Assembly: GCA_946894095.1 (NCBI GenBank)
Contig: OX335652.1
Location: 9,509,001 to 9,573,000, forward strand
Length of the DNA: 64,000 bases
Reading direction: 5' to 3'
From: Incurvaria masculella
Lineage: Eukaryota > Arthropoda > Insecta > Lepidoptera > Incurvariidae
The notes under the pieces are model-generated. The model was not told where the DNA came from. It saw only the letters and a program-made list of their open reading frames with translations, and did no database searches. The position numbers were made by a program, and so were the translations under genes. Of this stretch, positions 51,522 to 62,644 are shown piece by piece (positions within the stretch are counted from its first letter, which is position 1; every line of letters begins with the position of its first letter).

Positions 51522-51896
51522 ATTTTTTTTTATGTGACTGGACATGGATGGCTCCTTCTGTCATGGTATTAGCCCAACACACCACATGGGAACTAGGTGC
51601 CATGCCAGAACGTTCCTTATATTGCACGGCTACATTGAACTGGATGGAAAACACGTACAATTTTCATTGTCGCTACGACCATCGTTCATCCAATGCGATG
51701 GTACCAGCCCGGGCGGGATAAACCCTACCACCTAGTAAGTAAGGAAGGGGACCTACAGTTTAACGTGGAATCCGAACCACGGCCAGCCTCTCTCAACGGT
51801 CGAATGGTCACCCATCCAAGACCAGACCGGACCCAGCGTTGCTTAACTTCGGAGAGCGATCGCCGAAGTGGCGCGCCACTGGGCCAATGAGGCTGA
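51522..51896 (-). mobile_element. SINE with 5S rRNA-like head (minus orientation)
   Basis: Read on minus: a short tRNA-like start (TTGGCCCAGTGGCGCGCCAC), then 5S rRNA-like text, CCGAAGTTAAGCAACGCTGG and CTTGGATGGGTGACC (plus 51806-51856), then the same body as the tRNA-headed copies, ending at a T-run at 51522. The 5S-like part covers the internal control region (A box and C box). Confidence 0.7.
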
Positions 51897-51899
51897 TGT

Positions 51900-52295
51900 T
51901 GGGCCGAATTATTTCCTTGATATTATATGAGTACCCCATACAAACTTTCATCCCCTGTTTCACCCCTTTCGATTTTATATTTTGCCACAAAATGCCTACA
52001 CAAAGTAAATAATATGTCCTTCTCTAAGGTTCAGACTATATCTGCATCTACATAAATTCATCAAAATTGGTTGGTACTGGCAAGTAGCAGTTTAGGCGTG
52101 AAACGCAACAGACAGACAGAGTAATTTTCGCATTTATATTATTAGTTAGATAGTAGATATAATTGGACATGGATGATTAAACCCATGCCTTCTACATTGG
52201 AACTACTAGGTGCCATGCCAGAAACTTTCTTATGATGCACGGCTACCTTGAACTGAATTTAAACACTGAAAATGTTCATTGCCGTCTCTTATTCT
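51900..52295. repeat. RTE-like 3' tail and SINE fragment
   Basis: 51900-52150 resembles the common lepidopteran tail with AATTCATCAAAATTGGTTGG, GACAGACAGAGTAATTTTCG and ATTTATATTATTAG. 52150-52295 is a shortened minus SINE body (GGACATGGATGATTAA; CTAGGTGCCATGCCAG). Confidence 0.5.
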
Positions 52296-52299
52296 GTAG

Positions 52300-53100
52300 G
52301 CGCTTGTCCAGTGCTATTAAAATAAAGTTTTACCTAACCTAAATAAAAATAACCGTATTCTTAAGTATTTTGGACGACATGAGTTTTGTACTTTGTGCTT
52401 TTCGGACTTTATGATGCGTCCCCATAATATATAGCGAATGACAGTAGAATCCGCACAAAACCATTTTCATAATAAAACATTAGGAACATCAGTAATATCG
52501 TATACGAAATATCGGTTGGTACATGCATAGAGCTGAAGAGAAACATGTGGTTTCATCGGAAATAAGATTACTATTAAATTGTATAACATTTTTTTCCATA
52601 ACACAGGTAGGTGTAGGTGCTATTGTTGTGTTCCGCTTTTTTCTTTGAAAACGACCGATGGCACAGGCGGCCGACCGCGAAGGGAGGGGGTGGGGGGAGG
52701 AGCAGTGCGGTGAGAACTTTGATGTCTCCAAGGTACAGTCAACCAAAGGTTAAAGGATACCCTTCCGGTTAAACGTAAAAATGAATGGTGTTTAAATACA
52801 ACCTCCGATTCAATTTTTTTTGGGTTTTGTTTACTCAGTAGCTAGTAGACATCCTCAACTATGTTTGAATCTATACTCAACACTATAATTGTTTCCAAAA
52901 GTGAAAGTATTTCGACTGTTCATCTTTTCATTCAACCGGATGTGTATCCTAAACTCTTTGTTCGACTGTATGTTTCTTATGTCTACAGTTTCCTCGGTAT
53001 TAAAAATGTTGAGCATTGCCAAGAGCGCGCCAATAAGAAACAATGTTGACTTGGAATATTATTTAAGCGCGATTACAACTTGAACTCTGTCACGGTCACG
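52300..53100. other. Intergenic, no gene seen
   Basis: The frames at 52489-52746 (-) and 52855-53083 (both strands) show no family motif or splice context. A short G-rich run lies at about 52680-52705. Confidence 0.4.
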
Positions 53101-53330
53101 GTAAGCGGCTCGTAGTCCAGGGGCGCGTGGACTTGCCTTCCATGCCAGAGGTTATGGTTTCAAATCCCCGCCCCGTTCAAGCACCACTTTCTTTCACTTT
53201 CTGAGTTTGATTAGTGCATTTTGACACGAATACGAGCTGTCCCATGGTTCAGAATCCATGTAAGGTATCATCGTACTAGGTAGTAGTTTAGTCCGCCTGG
53301 GCTGGTACCATCAGATACCATGAGCTAATT
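53101..53330 (+). mobile_element. SINE with tRNA-derived head (plus orientation)
   Basis: GGCTCGTAGTCCAGGGGCGC (A-box side) and GGTTTCAAATCCCCGCC (B box) head a shortened body (GTTCAGAATCCATGTAA; CCTGGGCTGGTACCATC). Confidence 0.6.
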
Positions 53331-53449
53331 CAGTTTTAAAGTATGAAAAGAAAATGTTCCTCGTATATTTAGGATGTAAATATTACGCTATCTTTGGACC
53401 TATGCAGTGTACGATAAAGTGTATTTCTGAACATTTTAGCGCAAACAAG

Positions 53450-53708
53450 CACACGAAGGGTTCTGTACCATCGTACAATATTTAACACAAAAAATCACTT
53501 TCTTTCTATGGGCCTCCCCTGTATTTTTTAAAATCTTTTTATTTTAACTATTTGTCATTATAGCGAAAAAATAAATACACACTCTGCAAATTTCAGCTGC
53601 TTACCTATTACGGTTCATGAGATACAGCCCTGTGACCGACGGACGTACGGACAGTGGAGGATTAGCAATAGAATTCCGTTGGCACCCTTTGGGTACGGAA
53701 CCCTTAAA
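53450..53708 (-). mobile_element. MINE-2-like MITE copy 7
   Basis: ACACGAAGGGTTCTGTACCA to TTTGGGTACGGAACCCTTAA. The microsatellite is reduced to ACGGACGTACGGAC. Confidence 0.7.
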
Positions 53709-53819
53709 ACCTCTATAAAAAAATACGAGTTGAATGGATAACAAATATTGAAACATGTGTGCCTTATAAAAACAATTCCGTCGTTCTGTGCTGAGCCCAT
53801 ACCTCTGTAATTTCATTTC

Positions 53820-54130
53820 ACAGGTTTTTCGTACCCCTTTTCATTACGGGGGTAAAAATAGAGTTCCTACCGCGTACGTAACTCGGTATGACAAAGGCAT
53901 GTCAGCGGAGGCGGCGGGAGGGGCGCGGGTGGAGAGGGGAAGCCTGCGAAGGCGACGAGGGGTGGCGACAGCGAGCAAGAAAACACGGAAGTGGTTACCG
54001 AGACTCGAATGTAAGTGGACGGCGTAACCACTTTTTAATGAAAACACGTACACAGACGGTAGTGCCGGCCTGTCATTTCGCTGGTTCGCGAGGGGGTACA
54101 TCATTCATCGGTATTGTTTTTTTTTATTCT
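53820..54130. other. GC-rich patch, no assigned gene
   Basis: About 53900-53990 is purine/GC-rich (GGCGGCGGGAGGGGCGCGGG). Short frames on both strands pass through it but none has a recognised motif. It could be a CpG-rich regulatory patch or a repeat. Confidence 0.3.
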
Positions 54131-54510
54131 TAATGTGAACTTTGAGTGTGTTTTATCGTCGGATATAGCTGCATTTGAAAGTTTTTCAAACGCGGTTTCG
54201 ATGGGAAATCTCATGAAGAAAATGAGTTGGAAAATATTACTTGATATCGGAAAAAAATTGTTTGAAGCTGTTTTGAATTCTTCACCCCTCTGATGTTCTC
54301 GAAATCCAACGACACGTAAAATGACGCCACGACGAACATTCGATGTTGCGCTTTCTGAATTCGTAAACGAACTAACTATATTCACTGCATTAGTAAGAGA
54401 TCGAGACAAACTTAACGGCCGATGTGAAGTGGGCGTGTTTCGCTGCGCAGAGAGGTGCTTGGAAAAGTACCGTACCTTATGCAAGCTCGGAGACGGCGTG
54501 TAATCATTCA

Positions 54511-54625
54511 GTAGGCCTATTCTTGGAAGTCCGCGCTCAGGAATCGGCGCAGCAGTCGAGAAAATCATCTTTTATTGCTGTTCTCTCGACGGAAAGATTT
54601 CGGAGCACGGTATTACAGTTGATAA
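54511..54625. repeat. Left-end fragment of the GCAGGCCTATTCC MITE family
   Basis: AGTAGGCCTATTCTTGGAAG and then CTCGACGGAAAGATTTCGGA resemble the left end and interior of the element at 15524, with many changes. Confidence 0.4.
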
Positions 54626-54699
54626 AATTGAATTGACAACCGCAATTAAATCAGTTTTTCCGACTGAAAGATTCCCCGTTCTACAGACCGGCCAAAATC

Positions 54700-54900
54700 G
54701 TTAGTCCCTACCGTACTGATACGTGACTACGCTGCCCCTATACAAATGGGTCTCTGTTGCCACTTCCGTCCTTCCTTGCTCGCTGGGCGGCGGCGTCGTG
54801 AGCGGGTTTGCCTGTCGCGCGGCCTTTGTGCCTTGCGGTCGGCAGTTTTTAATCTGCGGCGCCGCTGCACTAAGTGGCGCGCTCTGATTGAAATTCCAGC
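54700..54900. other. GC-rich patch
   Basis: CTCGCTGGGCGGCGGCGTCG through CTGCGGCGCCGCTGCACTAA. CpG-rich but with no gene supported nearby. Confidence 0.3.
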
Positions 54901-55084
54901 CGGTCCCGGGGTGTGATTACGTCTACCGTCAAAGCGAATAGAGTGTACAATTTACAACATTCACAATCATATTGCTCTAAGCGTCTACTGATCGAGTAAG
55001 GGGGAGACGGAACCAAAACCTCATCCGTATCGCGGCAGCGTAGCCATGTATTAGTGATAAAGCCCTGTGCCCTACTCGTCACCT

Positions 55085-55690
55085 GAATTGGCGTTCACGC
55101 CAAATCTAACGACTAGCATTTTAAAATGTATGGAGAACTAGCTAAGGTACCCGCTCTGCTCGGTTCAATATCGTTTCGGACCTAACCTAACCTAACCTAA
55201 CGTAACCTAACCTAAGCTAACCTAACCTAACCTAGCATTTTATGTTAAGAATTCCCCATATACATCCCCATTTCACCCACTTTGAGTATTTTTTTTGTCA
55301 CAAAAGATGGCTCCTTTCCCAAGGTCCGAACTCATTCTATATCAAACTTCATCAAATTTGGTTCAGCGGTTTAAGCGTGAAAACGAACAGACAGACAGAG
55401 TTACTTTCGTATTTATAATATTAGTATGAAGAGCGCGCGCAGTGGACGTTAAGCGAACTAACATTGGCGAATCCGAGTTTGATTTGCTTACGCATCGTCG
55501 CCGTAAATACGTTGACGTTGCCGTTTACACTGACTCCGCGTTTTCATATAAATCTGTAGGCCGAGTTTGATTTTGACAGGTTGAAGAAGTAAAAACAGAC
55601 AATAAGTAGTAATCGTCTGTATGAGTTTGAACTTTTCACGTAACTTTGAAGTTCCGTAAACGCCAATTTAGGTGAAAACTCGTACTGGTA
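55085..55690. mobile_element. MITE interrupted by an RTE-like tail
   Basis: The family of 48523-48869: left part AATTGGCGTTCACGCCAAAT (55087) to GTATGGAGAAC (55136), right part from AGAGCGCGCGCAGTGG (55430) to CGCCAATTTAGGTGAAAAC (55678). In between lies a foreign 290-bp piece (55137-55429) starting CTAGCTAAGGTACCCGCTCT and ending TTTATAATATTAGTATG, which contains the CCTAA array. So one element is nested in another. Confidence 0.6.
55180..55234. repeat. Interstitial telomere-like (CCTAA)n array
   Basis: About eleven CCTAA units with single-base variants (CGTAA, GCTAA). This is the arthropod TTAGG telomere repeat in reverse. It lies inside a retroposon-like insert, not at a chromosome end. 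Confidence 0.7.
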
Positions 55691-55699
55691 GTTAGTTCG

Positions 55700-56454
55700 C
55701 TTACGAATTCGGGACGCGCAACATCGAACTAAATGGCGTCCAGTATTATAAAGTGTTCTTACACCTGTCGTTGAAATTAGTTTCCTTAGATTTCCGTCTT
55801 TCCGTTGATTCCTGTCAATCCTTAATGATAAAACCTTTTTCCGCTAACCACGTTGAGGATTTGTATGCGTTACGGCCACCACCCTTGATAATAAGGCAAC
55901 TTCTTCTAACAATCCAAAAGCTTTCGGGTCGAATTTCATCCAATGATTCAAAGTCCTTTTTGCCTTTCATATAATTTAAAAGCCATGAAAAATGTATTAC
56001 TCAAAAACCACCATACTTATAACACATAAGCTAATTCGACTTTTTTGCGACATTTCAAGTTTAAGTAACCTCCGAATGTCGCAATGCCGAATGTATGTTG
56101 ACCAATTTTAAATCCCTACCGATATTATAAAATCGAAAAGTATTTTGCTGTATATTGGTTTGTCTTTCTTTGACGACTTCTTTGGAGATTGCGGAGATTA
56201 AATAAGGCTACTTTTGATCCCAGTTTTTTTTTTTCATTTAAATATTTCCGAACGGAGCGGGGAGTACTTACATAAATTAATGCCAGCCGTGTTTTATAAT
56301 TTTTTTCGCTATTATCTGCACTAACAAAAATATATTTATAGATATGACTTTCGTGCGACGGGTCGCACATATTGTAATAGCCTCCTCAAACTTTGCACTG
56401 GTTGTGTTCTGCGGATGTTTTTTCTTAGATACCTTGAAACTAAGCTTTACTAAG
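55700..56454. other. Intergenic, no gene seen
   Basis: Short frames only. AAATGGCGTCCAG and GTTCTTACA near 55733 resemble sequence at 8615, hinting at an unnamed dispersed repeat. Confidence 0.35.
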
Positions 56455-56840
56455 TTTTTTTTTTTTATGTGACTGGACATGGATGGCTAATACCACACTT
56501 TCTGTCATGGTATTAGCCCAACACACCACATGGGAACTAGGTGCCATGCCAGGACCTTCCTTATATTGCACGGCTACATTGAACTGGACGGAAAACACGG
56601 ACAATTTTCATTGCCGCTTCGACCATCGTTCATCCAATGCGATGGTACCAACCCGGGCGGGATTTACCCTACCACCTAGTAAGTAAGGAAGGGGACCTAC
56701 AGTTTAACGTGGAATCCGAACCACGGCCAGCCTCTCTCAACGGTCGAATGGTCACCCATCCAAGACCAAACCGGACCCAGCGTTGCTTAACTTCGGAGAG
56801 CGATCGCCGAAGTGTCGCGCCACTGGGCCATTGAGGCTAA
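56455..56840 (-). mobile_element. SINE with 5S rRNA-like head, best preserved copy
   Basis: Nearly identical to 51522-51896. Read on minus: AATGGCCCAGTGGCGCGACA, then the 5S-like CTCCGAAGTTAAGCAACGCT and CTTGGATGGGTGACC (plus 56751-56800), then the body through GTAGGTCCCCTTCC and CATTGGATGAACGATGG, to a T-run. The left flank has a run of T; target duplication not identified. Confidence 0.72.
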
Positions 56841-56964
56841 CTAAAGTAAGGTTTACAACATTTTTTTAATTCTATGTATAATCGCATTATTGCACCTTGA
56901 AACTGACTTATTAAGGTGAGCGAAATGTTTTGTTTTTGTAGTGAGCCATTGCTTCCCTTTAAGT

Positions 56965-57260
56965 TTTTTTTATGTTACTGGACAAGGATTGCTGATATCA
57001 CACTGCTATCATATTATCCTAAAATACGAATGCCAGAATCTTCATTGTATTGCACGGCTGCGTTGAAGCGGATGGAAAAAATGGAAAATATTCATTCTGC
57101 TTCGATTTATCTTTCATTCAATGCGATGGTAACAACTCGGGCGCGATTAAACAATCTATCTAGTAAATAAGGAAAAGAACCTAAAGTTTGACTTGGAATT
57201 CAAACCGCGAATAACAAAATGATTAGTCACCTTTAACGACATGCACGGGAACGAAATGCA
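56965..57260 (-). repeat. Old SINE body, head unclear
   Basis: TGTTACTGGACAAGGATTGC to GTCACCTTTAACGACATGCA follows the same order as the younger copies with many changes. The frame at 56916-57170 crosses it and is not a gene. Confidence 0.5.
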
Positions 57261-57296
57261 ATGAGAATTAACATACAGCAAAGCACACCAAGTTCA

Positions 57297-57820
57297 CTCC
57301 CGCTCAACTCCCCATACAAACGGGGAAAGAAGATCACGCCCATATTTCTTGTCAGAGATCCCAAATTTTGCTCAAAATAGCTTTTTTTGATCGAACTAGA
57401 TGTCTGTTGACCATTGGCATTGTAATATTGTGTTTTGTTTCTAAGTTATAAGGTCCAAAAGTTCGAATTTTTTGCGCGTTTTATACAATAACTTTGGAGG
57501 TATAGTACGCAATGATAAAGTAAGAACATCTTAAAAAGATTAGTCATCAGACATAGCTTATTTAATCAAGATTTATAATCAGTTTGTATTTTGTTAGATT
57601 TTTGACCACAGCGGTCGTGGTTTACTTTTAGCTATAAGTCGTTTTGTAATTCAAATTTTCGTAAATCTTACCAAATCATACACTATGCACATTATCTTTT
57701 TTGTGGACATGTTGCATCTTCCTCATCACGGAGCCTGTCTTTTTCTGTCTGTTGTCGCAACAGCACGGTTTTGTACCGTGCCCGCGAATGAGTTAGTCCC
57801 GCCGGGTTGGGCTACCTTAA
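57297..57820. mobile_element. TTAA family, second copy (left end lost)
   Basis: From CTCCCGCTCAACTCCCCATA to GCCGGGTTGGGCTACCTTAA. The right end with TTAA is intact; the left GGCGGCCC part is missing. Followed by a degraded SINE tail (57838-57925). Confidence 0.6.
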
Positions 57821-57976
57821 GGTAGGATTGATTGCTTTAGGTCTGGATATGGATGGCTAATACTAGACCTAATATCATAATATTAGTTTAATATACTACA
57901 TAGGAACCATACTCCATGCTAATATTTAAGATTTTTATCTGACAACCAAAATCCATTAACCATTTAAAAAAACCAT

Positions 57977-58109
57977 TTTAAAAGATTAAACTGCTTTCTA
58001 CTCACATGATTTCTCCGGAGCAAGACGTTTCGAGCTAAACATTTGGCTCATCTTCAGGTGAGTTCCCGTGTCATGACGTGAGTAGAAAGCCGTTTAATCT
58101 TCTAAAATA
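57977..58109. mobile_element. Small fold-back element
   Basis: AAGATTAAACTGCTTTCTAC on the left is inverted on the right (GTAGAAAGCCGTTTAATCTT). The middle carries GAGCAAGACGTTTCGAGCTA and CATCTTCAGGTGAG, a phrase met in other insect repeats. Confidence 0.5.
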
Positions 58110-58148
58110 AACAGTAACCATGATAATCTAAAAACTTACAAAAGAAAG

Positions 58149-58580
58149 ACCGGCCAAGTGCGAGTCGGAGTCGCACACGAAGGGTTCCGTATCATCCTAC
58201 ATTATTTAACACCATCAAATTGTGTTTTTTTAGTAAATTAAGGGGGGGGGGGGGCTTAATTTTTATTATTTTTTCATTTTACATATTTGTTATAGCGGAA
58301 AAATATATACACATTCTGTGAAAATTACAGCTGCCTACCTATTACGGTTCCTGAGATACAGACGGACGGACGGACGGGCGGACGGACGGGCGGACGGACG
58401 GGCGGACGGACGGACGGGCGGACGGACGGACGGGCGGACGGACGGACGGGCGGACGGACGGACGGGCGGACGGACGGACGGACGGGCGGACGGGCGGACG
58501 GACGGACGGTCGGATCGACGGACAGCGGAGGCTTAGTAATAGGGTTCAGTTGGCACCCTTTGGGTAAGGAACCCTGAAAA
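58149..58580 (-). mobile_element. MINE-2-like MITE copy 8 with expanded microsatellite
   Basis: ACCGGCCAAGTGCGAGTCGG to TGGGTAAGGAACCCTGAAAA. Contains a poly-G run (58242-58254) and a long GGAC/GGGC tandem array at 58359-58525. Long open frames on both strands across the array are artefacts of the repeat. Confidence 0.75.
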
Positions 58581-58935
58581 CCATACGCCCGCAACCGCCT
58601 CAGCTTAACCGCCTTAACTCCACCACCCAGTGCGAGGGGGCCCACTTCAAATGAGAAATCAAATTCCCTTGTTGGGGTCCCGCGCTGTACTGCCCTATTC
58701 GCCAAGTGTAGAGCTTTTTAATCACACGCCAGAATTCCACCACATGCAATCCACTCTCAAACTTCTCACCGCACCTAAGCGCAGTTTCTTTGCCACATAC
58801 TCGCAAAAGCCCGTATGTCAAGCAGATACGCCAGGCGTTCGCTTGCAGGTTCGATTGCCGACGCCGATTTTGTTATAACATTATATGAATTGATGAATTA
58901 ATTAATCATTTTTGAAGAATAAAAACAACATTATT

Positions 58936-59333
58936 TAAAAAACCGACCATCGTACAAGACTTAACACGAAAAAAATTTTTGTATGGCCCCCCCCTGTAAT
59001 TTTGATTATATTTTCTATTATATTTATTTCGTTGTTATAGCGGCGAAATAAGGGTTCCGTATCATCCTACATTATTTAACACCATCAAATTGTGTTTTTT
59101 TAGTAAATTAAGGGGGGGGGGGGGCTTAATTTTTATAATTTTTTCATTTTACATATTTGTTATAGCGGAAAAATATATACACACTCTGTGAAAATTTCAG
59201 TTGCCTGCCTATAACGGTTCATGAGATACAGCCCTGTGATAGACGGACGGACGGACGGCCGGACGGTTGGACGGACGGCGGAAGCTTAGTTATAGGGTTC
59301 CGTTGGCACCCTTTGGGTACGGAACCCTAAAAA
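58936..59333 (-). mobile_element. MINE-2-like MITE copy 9, composite
   Basis: The first part (58936-59050) is one MINE-2 left region (AAAAAACCGACCATCGTACA to AGCGGCGAAATA). At 59050 a second one restarts with AGGGTTCCGTATCATCCTAC and runs to TTTGGGTACGGAACCCTAAA. The second part is almost identical to 58186-58350. Confidence 0.7.
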
Positions 59334-60630
59334 CTGTTATAATAAAGTCAGCTAACAGCTCGCGCGATTGCTTATTATTAGAACATGCTCCAGTGGCTAA
59401 CGTGAATAGTCGCGCCAGTCATGTACTTCCATTAAGCAGGCTTTTATAAAATTATAGGCTCAGAATTGCTACTTGCGCGAGGTACTGTGCATAATCCGTA
59501 ACAAGACTTAAATAAGAAACCAGTTGTGACACAGTGAGTTTTTAGTATGGAAATCAATTCGTAGTCACGGTGATACGTGTCATCATAACGGTGTACCCCA
59601 AGTAACAAATTTTTCGAGGATTATTTCCGAGGCTATCCCTGTGTTGCGATGACAGGCGTGAAGTTGTCCCGAGGCGATAGTGCTGGGAGCAAGCGAGCAG
59701 AGCAATATCTCGGGAGGAGGTGCTGATAATTATGATCAGTATGGAACCACCGAAGCATGCCGAGGTTTGCGTCCCTATTCTGTTTCTTTACAATATTTTT
59801 TTTAGGGTTTTACCGTTTTTTTTAATATAACTGCATGTTCGTGTCGTATACTGTGTGAGGGTCCGATTACAAACTGTACAGGTACGTTTCTATGCTTGTA
59901 TCTAAACTTATTTATTATTTCCATAACGTGTAATTGCATATTTAATTGCGATTTCACAGGAAATCATTTCAAGTTAAGCGACTCTACTTACAACTCTAAC
60001 CAACTAGATAATAAGCTATATGAACTTTATAATAAATTACCGCAGGATTTTATCTAGTTGACTCAGAAATCTAACATTGACTGAAAATAACAGAAAACTC
60101 AAATAAAGCGGTTTTAAGTATAATTTTAATCCTCAACAAGAAATATGCGATCTTCTTTCCACGTTTGCATGGGCGGGAAAGACAACCTTAAGTATAACCT
60201 ACGTAAACATTATGAGCACGTATGGATGAAATATACAGAATCTGCCTGCGTGCAGTGACCTCATGTTCGCTGCTTCTGCCTCCTCTGCCGTGGAGAAACA
60301 CTTACACTGGATTGCAATAATAAATTTTGTAGTGGAGCAAGCCTTAATTGGCTGGCGGCGGCTTGTAGCGTCTTGTAAAATATTGATGGAGCGGAATTGG
60401 GGTCGCAGTATTTACGCGTCTATGTGCAAACCACTGCTGCTAGGTGATTTTTGGGTAATCTTGCTTGCTCTAAAGTCAATGGTCAGACATTTCCATGTGG
60501 TGATTTCAATTATTTCCTTGTTTGCTATTGAATGTTTATTTAAGAAGGTAATGCGGTGTTCAAGTTCCGTATAATGGCTGGTGCCTGTTTCCTCAGTCAA
60601 ATTGAGAAATATTTTTTCTGATATTTTTTC
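59334..60630. other. Intergenic, no gene supported
   Basis: The frame at 60263-60574 lacks known motifs and codon bias. A short ATG frame at about 59735 (MEPPKHAE) could end at a weak splice site but has no partner. Nothing else recognised. Confidence 0.35.
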
Positions 60631-60632
60631 AC

Positions 60633-60965
60633 ATCCCGCTCGACTCCCCATACAAACGGGGAAAGAAGATCACGCCCAATGTTTCTTGTCAAAGATCCCA
60701 AATTTTGCTCAAAATAGCTCTATTTGATCAAACTAGATGTCTGATGGCCGTTAGCATTGCATAATTGTGTTTGGTTTCTAAGTTATAAGGTCTGAAAGTT
60801 CGAATGTTTCGCGCGTTTTATACAATAACTTTGGAGGTGGATTATGATAAAGTAAGAACATCTTAAAAAGATTAGTCATCAGACATAGCTTATTTAATCT
60901 AGATTTATAATCTATTTGGTTTTTGTTAGATTTTTTACTACAGCGGTCGTGGTTTACTTTTAGCC
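60633..60965. mobile_element. TTAA family, third copy (truncated)
   Basis: From ATCCCGCTCGACTCCCCATA to AGCGGTCGTGGTTTACTTTT, with the right third missing. Aligns by eye with 43968-44300. Confidence 0.6.
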
Positions 60966-61400
60966 TATTGTTAGCCCAATAATATTTATTCAACAACGCG
61001 AGGAAAATAAAATATATTTTCTATTATTCAATTAATTAAGTTTATAAAACACCAAATAAAATAACCGTATTCAATAATATTCAAAATTGATGAAACTATA
61101 TTTAGAAAAAATCTTCCGATATGATAGTTATTTGTACGAAATGATATTTTATGTATCAGAGACTTTTAACATCCTCTTAGCTTTTTCGAAAGTATCATTA
61201 AATTTGAGTCATAAGACCCACATATTTAGGGATCCTGGAATCTGTACTGGAACAAATAACAATATGCGAGGAAAAGTTGTTCATATTTACCCCAAGGACA
61301 TGCCTACAGGTTATCCAGCAAGTGAGAATTCTCCGTCATGTTAAACATATTAATATTTTGGAAATGTGTCAAACTGATGGCTAGATCGGTCGACCTGTTC

Positions 61401-61840
61401 AGGAGGCCGCAATTCTGCGAATTCTGGGTTGATGAAACAGGAGTGTTCTCAGGAGAGGAATTCACTTTGACATTACTTTGGTATTATGGTAATCGAAATG
61501 CAATATTTCCAAGTGTTTCCAAACTGCGCACTAACGGATTTTTTTATGTTAATCGCGGCATATGGCGTACGCCAGGACTTAACATATCACAACGATGCCA
61601 ATCGGCGTTCGAACTTTCACGGGGCTTCGTAAACCATGCCTTTTAACTCCTATGACGCATTTTTCAATTCCATTTTGGCATACTTGCATTTTTTCGAGTT
61701 ATCGTTCAGTTAGTGCCCATACGCGATCATTAAATGCACAAAAATAGGTCGGAAGTTATTAACTGTTTCAGTAGGATTCAGTAGAGGATTCAGTAGTATG
61801 TGTTCCGTATGTAAAGTAAACAGCGCAAGAATAGTCCTCC
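61401..61840. mobile_element. Larger relative of the 50986 MITE
   Basis: Begins AGGAGGCCGCAATTCTGCGA and ends GCGCAAGAATAGTCCTCC. It shares GGAGTGTTCTCAGGAGAGGA and TTTGGTATTATGGTAATCG with the 272-bp copy. The middle is longer. Non-coding. Confidence 0.5.
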
Positions 61841-62169
61841 AGGTGGTGGCGGCCATAGCGCCACCGCCGCTGTTGTCTGTCAGGCTTCCGTGAGTGTTGG
61901 CGGGTTGATCCGCGGCTCCGCCTCCGACGGCATGATCGATAGCTTCCGGAGTCGACGAGGGTGTAACTCTACTAGCGTAATTGCTCCGTATTAAGGGGCT
62001 TTTACTTTAAGTGCCCGGTTTCAGCTTTCAACCACTTTTATATGGATACGCTTGGGTGAGAGTTAATTTTCGGAATTGCTCGGATAATCGGATCCGGTGG
62101 CGCTTACACTTGGCAGTGGTTATTTCATGTATTGTCCTCCATTAGGTGTAAATATTATTCGTAATTTGT

Positions 62170-62357
62170 AGGGTTCTCCGTCCGCTGTCAGTCCGTCCAT
62201 CCGTGCGTCGGATGGACGGACTGACAGCGGACAGCCTGTGTATTAAATAACGCCCCCCCCCCCATACAAAAAACGTGATAATTTTTGTGTTAAATCCCGT
62301 ATGATGGTGCGGAACTCTTCGTGTGCGAGTCCGACTCGCACTTGGCCGGTTTTTTTC
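62170..62357 (+). mobile_element. MINE-2-like MITE copy 10 with perfect hairpin
   Basis: GTAGGGTTCTCCGTCCGCTG to CACTTGGCCGGTTTTTTT. In place of a simple microsatellite it has a perfect 24-bp inverted repeat (62180-62203 with 62209-62232) around the loop TGCGT. Confidence 0.7.
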
Positions 62358-62644
62358 AACGGTTCAATTATCACGGACGAAAAAGAACAGTCAAGAAACT
62401 TCGCCGGGAATCAAAATACAAATACATTTTTATTCCTATGGGTAAACAAATAAAAAAGTCATTATCCCTTTTAATGTTACCACCTACACACTACTTAAGA
62501 GTGCAACGGTTTGAGAGCAACCTCAAAGATAAAGTATAAATAATATTTCTGCATGAGATTCCTCGTGATTATTGATACGTCTTACGGGTTATTGTTTATC
62601 AATATTAGATTTATGTAATAGCTTTGAGGTGGTTTCAGCCATTT

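Noticed and set aside
51806..51856. Possible 5S rRNA gene
   Set aside because: Only the inner control region is similar, and the two ends of a 5S gene are missing. The match is repeated at 56751 within the same SINE body.
58318..58705. Long frames on both strands made of RTDGRADGR-like and RPPVRPSV-like repeats
   Set aside because: Product of the GGAC/GGGC microsatellite inside a MINE-2 element.
60263..60574. Plus frame of 103 residues
   Set aside because: Hydrophobic stretches but no known domain, no codon bias and no promoter or splice support.
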